Assembly (NCBI GenBank): GCA_002452295.1
Contig: DKEX01000002.1
Location: 7,279 to 34,847 of the forward strand
Source of the DNA: Firmicutes bacterium UBA6811
GTDB lineage: Bacteria > Bacillota > SHA-98 > UBA4971
Reading direction: 5' to 3'
DNA length: 27,569 nt
The notes under the pieces are model-generated. The model made no database searches, had not been told where the DNA came from, and saw only the letters and a program-made list of their open reading frames with translations. A program made the translations under genes and the position numbers. Positions 7,187 through 13,231 of this stretch are shown in pieces (position 1 is the stretch's first letter; each line of letters starts with the position of its first letter).

Positions 7187-8545
7187 ATGATCGACGTGCT
7201 GGTCGCGGAGATCGGCAGCACCACGACCCTGGTGAACGCCTTCGATAGAGTGGATGGCCCGGACCCCGTGTTTCTCGGGCAGGGCAAGGCCCTCACGACG
7301 GCGGCCGAGGGGGACGTCGGGCTGGGCCTCGAGATGGCCATTGCCGACCTTGCGCGGGTGCTCGGGACGGAGCGGGTCGAGCACGGGGCGCTTTTCGCGA
7401 CGTCCAGCGCGGCGGGCGGGCTTCGCATGACCGTCCACGGGCTGGTACACGACATGACCGTGAAGGCTGCGAAGGAGGCCGCCCTGGGGGCCGGGGCTGT
7501 TCTCAAAATCGTCACGGCGGGGCGGATGTCCCCCGAGGACCTCTCGAGGCTCCGGTCCATACGCCCGAACATCATCCTTCTTGCGGGCGGCGTTGACTTC
7601 GGCGAGAAGGAGACGGTGCTCGAGAACGCGAGGCGCATCGCGGGTGCGGGGCTTTCGGCCCCGGTGATATACGCAGGCAACCAGGCGGTCCAGGACGAGG
7701 CCAGGGGCATCCTCGAGAGCGCCGGAATGGCCGTCACGGTGGTCGAAAACGTCTATCCCCGGGTGGACGTGCTCAACATCGAGCCGGCCCGGCGGGCGAT
7801 CCAGAGGGTCTTCGAGGAGCACATCGTGACGGCGCCAGGGATGGAACGCGTGCGCGACATGGCGCACGGGGGCATCATGCCGACGCCTGGCGCGGTGATG
7901 GCGGCTGCGCGGCTGGTCTACGAGGCAATAGGGGACCTGGTGGTGATCGACGTGGGCGGGGCGACCACCGACGTCCACTCGGTGACCGAGGGGTCCGAGG
8001 AGATCGCGCGGATCCTCACGAGCCCGGAGCCGGTGGCGAAGCGCACGGTCGAAGGCGACCTCGGCGTGTATGTGAACGCCGGCAACATCGTGGACCTCGC
8101 TGGCCGCGATATCCTCGCACAAGAACTGGGCTTCGATCCGGCGGAGGCGCTGGGGGCCATCGAACCTGTGCCTTCAAGCGAGCGGGGGATCCGGCTCGTC
8201 CGGGCGCTCGCGACGGAGGCCGCCCGGATCGCCGTGGCGCGGCACGCGGGAGAGGTGCGATACCTTTACGGACCCCTCGGCCGGATCACGGTGGCAGAGG
8301 GCAAGGACCTCTCCAGGGTGAGATGGGTCATCGGCACGGGGGGCGCGGCAGCGAGATTGCCTGAAGGAGAACGGATCCTCGAGGTCGTCAAGGGACGACG
8401 GGGGGATATGCGGCTGCTTCCGCCCCTGGATGCCAGGTGTGTAATAGATCGGGACTACGTGATGGCGTCGTGCGGGGTGCTGGCAAGATCGCACCCGGCG
8501 GCGGCCATCGCGATAATGATGCGAAGCCTTGAACTCGCCGGATGA
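7187..8545 (+). CDS. MutL/GlmL-type ASKHA ATPase, likely aminomutase reactivation factor
   Basis: Member of the GlmL/MutL family, which accompanies adenosylcobalamin-dependent mutases and is thought to protect or reactivate them by nucleotide-driven release of damaged cofactor. The N-terminus has the ASKHA phosphate-1 loop EIGSTTT (residues 8-14), and a second phosphate motif, VIDVGGATTDVHS, near residue 253; a C-terminal GTGGAAARLPEG stretch follows. Product 452 residues. ATG 7187 is chosen because family members begin almost directly at the first strand; GTG 7169, overlapping the oraE stop as GTGA, would add six residues. The stop overlaps the ATG at 8542 in ATGA. The location directly after oraE suggests ornithine aminomutase as the client. 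This is not DNA mismatch-repair MutL, which is a different family. Confidence 0.87.
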   Translation: MIDVLVAEIGSTTTLVNAFDRVDGPDPVFLGQGKALTTAAEGDVGLGLEMAIADLARVLGTERVEHGALFATSSAAGGLRMTVHGLVHDMTVKAAKEAALGAGAVLKIVTAGRMSPEDLSRLRSIRPNIILLAGGVDFGEKETVLENARRIAGAGLSAPVIYAGNQAVQDEARGILESAGMAVTVVENVYPRVDVLNIEPARRAIQRVFEEHIVTAPGMERVRDMAHGGIMPTPGAVMAAARLVYEAIGDLVVIDVGGATTDVHSVTEGSEEIARILTSPEPVAKRTVEGDLGVYVNAGNIVDLAGRDILAQELGFDPAEALGAIEPVPSSERGIRLVRALATEAARIAVARHAGEVRYLYGPLGRITVAEGKDLSRVRWVIGTGGAAARLPEGERILEVVKGRRGDMRLLPPLDARCVIDRDYVMASCGVLARSHPAAAIAIMMRSLELAG

Positions 8546-8589
8546 TATTGAGCGCTATCGACTATCAGAGGACAGGGGTGAGGTCTCAA

Positions 8590-9918
8590 GTGGCAAGGAA
8601 GACGAAGGTAGTTATCATGGGCGCTGCGGGGCGAGACTTCCACAACTTCAACACGTTCTTCCGCGACAACGACGAGTACGAGGTGGTGGCGTTCACCGCG
8701 ACGCAGATCCCCAACATCGAAAGGAGGCGGTACCCGCCCGAGCTTGCGGGCAAGGGCTACCCCGACGGCATCCCCATCCTTGCCGAGGAGGAGCTCCCCG
8801 CCATAATCGAGAGGCACGGCGTGGACCAGGTGGTGTTCGCTTACAGCGACGTCTCCCATCTCGACGTGATGCACAGGGCGTCAGTTGCCCTCGCGAAAGG
8901 GCCGGATTTCCGCCTCATGGGCCCGGGTGCCACGATGCTCAGGTCGAAGGTGCCCGTGATCGCGATCACGGCTGTCAGGACAGGCGTCGGCAAGAGCCAG
9001 ACGACGCGCAGGGTGACGAACATCATGAAGAAACACGGCAAGAGGGCGGTGGTGGTCCGCCACCCGATGCCGTACGGGGACCTCATAAAGCAGAAGGTGC
9101 AGAGGTTCGCGACCTTCGAGGATCTTGACAGCTACGACACCACCATTGAGGAACGCGAGGAGTACGAGCCGCACATCGCCAGGGGCTTCGTGGTGTACGC
9201 GGGGGTGGATTACGGCGCCATCCTGAGGGACGCTGAAAGGGAGGCGGAGGTCGTGCTCTGGGACGGCGGCAACAACGACATGCCGTTCTACCGGCCTGAC
9301 CTCCACATCACGCTTGCAGATCCGCACAGGCCTGGCCACGAGACCTCGTTCCACCCCGGCGAGACCAACCTCCGCATGGCAGACGTGGTCGTCCTCAACA
9401 AGGTTGACACCGCGAAACCTGAGGACGTGGACAGGGTGGAGAGCACGGTCAGGAGGGTCAACCCGGGGGCGCAGGTCATCCGGGCGGCGTCGCCGGTCGT
9501 GCTCGAGCAAGGGGACATGATAAGAGGGAAGAGGGCCCTCGTGGTGGAGGACGGCCCGACGCTCACGCACGGCGGCATGACCTACGGCGCCGGGGTGATC
9601 GCCGCGAGACGCCACGGGGCGGAGCTTGTAGACCCCGAGCCGTACGCGGTGGGCTCCATCAAGGCGACACTGAGGAAATACCCTGGCCTGGAGCCGCTCC
9701 TGCCGGCCATGGGGTACGGCCGGGAGCAGGTGCGGGAGTTGGAGGAGACCATAAACCGCACTCCCGCTGACGTCGTCATCATCGGGACGCCCATCGACCT
9801 CCGCCGTGTGGTAAACCTCACCAGGCCGGCGCTGCGGGTGCGGTACGATCTCGAGGAGATCGGCCACCCGAACCTCGAGGAGATCATCCTGGAGCGGTTC
9901 AAGGGGACGCTCTTCTAA
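8590..9918 (+). CDS. SIMIBI-like P-loop GTPase, cyclic 2,3-diphosphoglycerate synthetase-like family
   Basis: Belongs to a family named after the archaeal cyclic 2,3-diphosphoglycerate synthetase; its bacterial role is not established. An N-terminal Rossmann-like domain (VVIMGAAGRDF onward, about 120 residues) is followed by a nucleotide-binding domain. That domain carries a deviant P-loop, RTGVGKSQT (K135), and NKVD at 270-273, the guanine-specificity signature of GTPases. Both features resemble SIMIBI GTPases such as MeaB, HypB and UreG, which service metal or B12 enzymes. GTG 8590 has GAGGT well placed and fits the usual family N-terminus; ATG 8542, overlapping the previous stop, adds 16 unlikely residues. 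It is the last gene of the operon, 442 residues. Best hypothesis: assists cofactor loading or repair of ornithine aminomutase. cDPG synthesis is possible but would have no obvious role here. Confidence 0.8.
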   Translation: MARKTKVVIMGAAGRDFHNFNTFFRDNDEYEVVAFTATQIPNIERRRYPPELAGKGYPDGIPILAEEELPAIIERHGVDQVVFAYSDVSHLDVMHRASVALAKGPDFRLMGPGATMLRSKVPVIAITAVRTGVGKSQTTRRVTNIMKKHGKRAVVVRHPMPYGDLIKQKVQRFATFEDLDSYDTTIEEREEYEPHIARGFVVYAGVDYGAILRDAEREAEVVLWDGGNNDMPFYRPDLHITLADPHRPGHETSFHPGETNLRMADVVVLNKVDTAKPEDVDRVESTVRRVNPGAQVIRAASPVVLEQGDMIRGKRALVVEDGPTLTHGGMTYGAGVIAARRHGAELVDPEPYAVGSIKATLRKYPGLEPLLPAMGYGREQVRELEETINRTPADVVIIGTPIDLRRVVNLTRPALRVRYDLEEIGHPNLEEIILERFKGTLF

Positions 9919-9935
9919 GCTGGGATTTCGCGAGG

Positions 9936-9964
9936 TTGACGTCTCCGGCGCCGTGTGGTACACT
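9936..9964 (+). promoter_or_regulatory. Sigma-A promoter of the Cys-rich gene
   Basis: TTGACG (9936-9941) and TACACT (9959-9964) are separated by 17 bases, a near-consensus arrangement. Transcription would begin near 9971, which rules out the upstream ATG at 9953 and supports GTG 10016 as the start of the gene. Confidence 0.8.
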
Positions 9965-10015
9965 TTGGATACAAGGGGAATAGCTGGGGCGACTGGCAGG
10001 GAGGAGTGGTGCCGC

Positions 10016-10240
10016 GTGGCTGAAGTCGAACTTCCGGAGGGCGTTTCCGTTGCGAGCCTGAGAAGCTGCCGCCAGCTCAGGGGATGCCCTGCGAGTCTGT
10101 ACCTGAACTGCCCGGTTTACGCCCGGCACGAGAACTGCTGGGACTCGGAGGAAGGCTGCATGGACTGCTGGAAGGACTGCGAGAACTGCAGGGACTATGC
10201 GAAGGCTCTCCGCCTGGGGCTCGTGAAGAAGCGGAAGTAA
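10016..10240 (+). CDS. Small cysteine-rich protein, possible metal-binding
   Basis: A 74-residue protein with eight cysteines, all between residues 14 and 58, and a lysine-rich C-terminus. The pattern CPVYARHENCWD, followed by closely spaced CMDC, C and C, resembles small bacterial proteins with CPxY...CW motifs (the two-CW type), but I am not certain of the family. No signal peptide or membrane segment is visible, so it is probably cytoplasmic. The cysteine pattern suggests zinc or iron-sulfur binding, which is inference. GTG 10016 is preceded by GGGAGGAG and lies about 45 bases after a predicted transcription start. A strong terminator follows, so the gene appears to be transcribed alone and well. 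Function is unknown. Confidence 0.8.
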   Translation: MAEVELPEGVSVASLRSCRQLRGCPASLYLNCPVYARHENCWDSEEGCMDCWKDCENCRDYAKALRLGLVKKRK

Positions 10241-10310
10241 CCGGGGTCCCGTGCGACGACGCGAGCGGGGCGCTTCGGTCACGCCAGGCTGTGGACGATA
10301 GTGTCATGAG

Positions 10311-10356
10311 GCCCTCTGACACGCGCTGCGTGCCGTGCCAGGGGGCTTTTGCTTTT
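10311..10356 (+). terminator. Rho-independent terminator after the Cys-rich gene
   Basis: GCCCTCTG (10311-10318) pairs with CAGGGGGC (10339-10346) with one G-T wobble. An inner hairpin, CACGC-GCT-GCGTG (10320-10332), stacks inside the loop, and TTTTGCTTTT follows at 10347-10356. Confidence 0.8.
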
Positions 10357-10402
10357 CCGGGCTGGCCGCCCTGGTTGTAGGGAAGATCACCCGAAAGTGG
10401 GA

Positions 10403-10431
10403 TTGTCGCCCATGGAAGGGCATGGTATTAT
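10403..10431 (+). promoter_or_regulatory. Sigma-A promoter of the putative outer-membrane barrel gene
   Basis: TTGTCG (10403-10408) and TATTAT (10426-10431) have a 17-base spacer. The predicted transcription start near 10438 leaves a leader of about 120 bases before the GTG at 10559. Confidence 0.7.
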
Positions 10432-10558
10432 GGAAATGCCCGGCGTCTTGCTGGGGTTGATGGTTCCTCGCAAGGCGGCGGGCTTGCCGGCGACACGGCG
10501 GCAGACGTGCGTGCTGGTGGGAGGATGTGCGGCTGTGCGTGACAGAAGGGGGTTCCTT

Positions 10559-11812
10559 GTGCGCTCTGTCAGGATACTTGTGTGCACGCTCATTGTGCCG
10601 TGGGTCTTCGCTTCGGAGCGGCTCGTTGCGGCCGCCATGGACGGCGCCGAGGCCGACGAGGTCGCTGCTGCCAGCTTCAGCGGAAAGCTCACCTTGGAGT
10701 TCATGTCGTCCAGCGAGGAGGCCGGGGGCGAAGGGATGGGGCTTGGCATGGCGTTCGACGGGAAGCTACACCTGCCGGCCGGGAGCGGGATGTCGTTCGA
10801 CATCACGGCCGGAGCCGGGCCGCACCCGGCCTCGGGCAGCCTCCTGGGGTATGCCGCCATCGAGTTTGCGGCAAAACCCGGGGGCGGGCTCAGGCTCGCC
10901 CTGGATGCGAGGAGGAGCAGGACGTCTGAAGCCGACGATCCCGGTGACCCTGGACCAGAGCGCGTATCGTCCAGGCTCAGGGCCTCGCTCGCATGGGGAT
11001 CGCCTTCGGGGCGACTGTCCATGAAGGTCTCCTGCGAGGGAGAGGAGTCGGTTCACCCTTGCCGGCCGACGAGCGATTATGACCGCAGTGCGGTCTCGGG
11101 TCAGGTCAAGGTGAATCCCGCGGCGAACGTGTGGGTGCAGGCCGACTTCGGCTTCGCTGCCAAGGAATACCTCATCACGCCTCGCAACACCTCCAACACG
11201 ACGTTATCCTCGCTCGAGCTCGGCCTGAAGCGGGGCAGGAACCTGTCAGGCACCCTCAAGCTAGAGCGAAAAGGGGTCTGCTACCCGGGTTCGCCCAGGA
11301 AAACGTACAACCAACACGCGCAGGAAGCCTCGCTGTCATGGGAGCCCGGGCCAGGGCTTGCGGTCGACGTGGTCGTCTCGCAGGTGAACAAGGGGTTTCC
11401 GCATGCCCGCGAGAAAGACCTCCGTGACAGGAAGGCTTGCGTATCCGTATCGCTGGATGGGCTTGTGGCGGACACGCTTACACTTGAGGGAGCAGTGTTC
11501 GAGCGAAAGGTGCCTGCATTTACAGAGAAAGAGTACCGCGTGCACAGCATTGGGGCGGAGGTGAAGGTCTCGCCCTGTGATAGGCTTGCGGTCCTTGCAG
11601 GCTGTATGCTATCACGCAGGCTTTACCTCAGCCCGGCGGCGAGGGCCGGAGACTACAGCGAAGCCGAGGCCAGTTGGAAGGTTGCCTACGATATCTCTGA
11701 CGACCTCGCCATCACATACAGGTCCCTGGTGAAGCGCCGCGAGTACCCGCTCAAACAAACGAGCAGCATGCACAGGCTCAAGTCCACGATCACGCTGGTG
11801 TACAGGTTCTGA
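10559..11812 (+). CDS. Putative outer-membrane beta-barrel protein
   Basis: No family is recognised by name. From GTG 10559 the product is 417 residues: a basic n-region (RSVR), a hydrophobic core (ILVCTLIVPWVF) and a plausible signal-peptidase site after FA or AAA. The mature part is dominated by short amphipathic stretches with alternating hydrophobic residues, for example AEASWKVAYDISDDLAITYR, separated by charged turns, and it ends STITLVYRF. A terminal Phe with hydrophobic residues at -3, -5 and -7 is the beta-signal recognised by BamA. AAGGGGG lies 6 bases before this start; GTG 10535 is an alternative that adds 8 residues. It has its own promoter and converges on the next gene. If correct it implies an outer membrane. 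Porin or structural barrel cannot be distinguished. Confidence 0.7.
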   Translation: MRSVRILVCTLIVPWVFASERLVAAAMDGAEADEVAAASFSGKLTLEFMSSSEEAGGEGMGLGMAFDGKLHLPAGSGMSFDITAGAGPHPASGSLLGYAAIEFAAKPGGGLRLALDARRSRTSEADDPGDPGPERVSSRLRASLAWGSPSGRLSMKVSCEGEESVHPCRPTSDYDRSAVSGQVKVNPAANVWVQADFGFAAKEYLITPRNTSNTTLSSLELGLKRGRNLSGTLKLERKGVCYPGSPRKTYNQHAQEASLSWEPGPGLAVDVVVSQVNKGFPHAREKDLRDRKACVSVSLDGLVADTLTLEGAVFERKVPAFTEKEYRVHSIGAEVKVSPCDRLAVLAGCMLSRRLYLSPAARAGDYSEAEASWKVAYDISDDLAITYRSLVKRREYPLKQTSSMHRLKSTITLVYRF

Positions 11813-11814
11813 GG

Positions 11815-11849
11815 CCCTGCGAGAGCGGCGCGGTCCGTAACGGTGCAGG
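11815..11849. terminator. Weak hairpin between convergent genes
   Basis: CCTGC (11815-11819) could pair with GCAGG (11845-11849) around an inner CCG-TAA-CGG stem. The position between two convergent stop codons fits a shared terminator, but there is no T-tract on either strand. Confidence 0.2.
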
Positions 11850-11859
11850 CCTGCGGTAT

Positions 11860-13080
11860 TTAGTGGAGCTCCTGTGCGGGCGGGGCTGGAGGGGTCGGGG
11901 GAGCCCCTATGACAGTGTATGGGATGAGGAGCCTTGACCCGGGCTTCAAGCCTGCCTCGGCTGAGAGCTGGTTTGCGCTGGCGATGTCACGTATGAGCAC
12001 TCCGTACCGCCTTGCGATCCGGAGGAGGCTATCGCCGGGGGCTACGGTGTGCACGACTTCATGGTCGGCCTTCCTGTCGATGGATATGGTGTCATCGATA
12101 TCGAGCTGCACCGAAGGGGATATGGCATCGAAGTCGCCCACGATGAACGCATGCATGAACGGAGGCTCGGGCCTGCCCTGTGCCGGGTTCACCCGGAGGA
12201 GGTAGTCGCGGACGACCGTCGGGAGGTCGTCCCTCCGGCAGAAAAGCACCGGGGCGTGCTTGCCCATGTGCGCGAGGAGGGCGCCCGATATCGCGTCCTG
12301 CCATTTCGCCGGGTTGACGAAGGTGAACGCGTGGCCCTGCTTCTCCGTTTTCCCGAACCCGAACCGCCCATCCGAGGACCGGTACTTCGCGAACTTCACG
12401 GCGAGATCGAACAGATCCTCCGCAGAGATCCTGCCCACCGTGCCGGAGGTGAGGTCGCGCACGGCGGCCTCCACGTTGTCTGAGACGAGGTCGCGGCCTC
12501 CCACGATAAACACGTTCGCAGCGTCTCCCGATGCCTGGATGGCCCCGGCGGTCTCCTGGGGGAGAGTGTCCTTCAAGGTGAAAAGCACTGGAACTCCGCC
12601 GTGAACCGCCATGGCGCCAGCGCAAAGGCCTGAAAGCGGGTGCTCGCCGGATAGCAGCATGATGTCGCCAGGGTAGCCGAGAAACCTCGCGATCTCCGCC
12701 GCGGTGTGGTAAGCGTTCATCCCGGCAAGCCTCATGACCGAGAACCCCAGCGACGCCACTTGCTGCTCGACTGCGTCGCCGAGGGCCCCGACGATGATCA
12801 CCTGGGCGAGCCCCTCTGCCCCCATGGGGGCGAGCCTGCGGATCTCGTCTCGAACGACTGGGTCGATTCCTTCTGGCGAGCCGAGGAGCACCGGTCCGTC
12901 AATCGGCTGGTGCACGAGGGAGAGGGCGGCCATAGCATCGAGCGGCTGCTCCACACTTGCGAGAATGACGGCGTTCGACCGGCGCCCGAAGACAAGCTGC
13001 GTTGCGGCGACACTGGTTTGATACGGCCCCCTGCCGAAAACCCTGGTGGTGTTGGGCGAGTCAACCGTGAGAAGCGGCAT
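11860..13080 (-). CDS. Cell-wall-binding repeat 2 protein with C-terminal LysM domain
   Basis: A 406-residue protein built from CWB2-type repeats (the family of Clostridium difficile Cwp and Bacillus LytB-like wall anchors) over roughly residues 10-220: it starts TRVFGRGPYQTSVAATQLVF and repeats the scheme of an alanine-rich helix, a VPVLFTLKDTLP-like strand and IVGGxxxVSDNV. A central region of unclear affiliation follows, then a LysM peptidoglycan-binding domain (344-387, HTVAPGDSLLRIARRYGV to LLIP), and a short proline-rich tail. ATG 13080 has GGGAGG 8 bases upstream; the longer frame to 13188 adds no useful sequence. Neither version has a signal peptide, which is odd for a wall-binding protein: export by another route, a spore-coat or mother-cell role, or a missed start are all possible. 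It is on the minus strand downstream of fusA2. Confidence 0.82.
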   Translation of the reverse strand: MPLLTVDSPNTTRVFGRGPYQTSVAATQLVFGRRSNAVILASVEQPLDAMAALSLVHQPIDGPVLLGSPEGIDPVVRDEIRRLAPMGAEGLAQVIIVGALGDAVEQQVASLGFSVMRLAGMNAYHTAAEIARFLGYPGDIMLLSGEHPLSGLCAGAMAVHGGVPVLFTLKDTLPQETAGAIQASGDAANVFIVGGRDLVSDNVEAAVRDLTSGTVGRISAEDLFDLAVKFAKYRSSDGRFGFGKTEKQGHAFTFVNPAKWQDAISGALLAHMGKHAPVLFCRRDDLPTVVRDYLLRVNPAQGRPEPPFMHAFIVGDFDAISPSVQLDIDDTISIDRKADHEVVHTVAPGDSLLRIARRYGVLIRDIASANQLSAEAGLKPGSRLLIPYTVIGAPPTPPAPPAQELH

Positions 13081-13207
13081 TGGCACAACCTCCCGGGTCC
13101 AGATACACGTAAACCAGTTCTTGTATTCCCTGTGCCGCTGCCTATTATGCAAAGAGGAGGCTCGCACACTGCGGGCCCCCGTCATCATCCCTCGGCAAGC
13201 TCTCGTT

Positions 13208-13225
13208 GCCGGGGCTTTCCCCGGC
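13208..13225 (-). terminator. Hairpin downstream of the EF-G-like gene
   Basis: GCCGGGG (13208-13214) and CCCCGGC (13219-13225) form a perfect 7-bp stem with a 4-base loop, 6 bases beyond the stop codon. There is no T-tract on the minus strand, so it may act as a transcript-end stabiliser or a weak terminator. Confidence 0.45.
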
Positions 13226-13231
13226 GGCCTG

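Larger units (their letters stand above)
10241..10558 (+). other. Intergenic region between the Cys-rich gene and the barrel gene
   Basis: This 318-base stretch contains the terminator of the upstream gene (10311-10356), a sigma-A promoter (10403-10431) and a presumed 5' untranslated leader of about 120 bases for the downstream gene. The open frame of the barrel gene extends through part of it, but only the section after 10559 starts with a plausible signal peptide. No other gene was seen. Confidence 0.6.

Noticed and set aside
6803..8122. Minus-strand open frame across oraE and the MutL-like gene (439 codons)
   Set aside because: Spans two genes with clear motifs on the plus strand; composition is typical of an antisense frame.
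13120..13160. Possible promoter (TTGCAT or CATAAT on the minus strand) for the LysM gene
   Set aside because: No pairing of -35 and -10 with acceptable spacing could be found; not reported as a feature.
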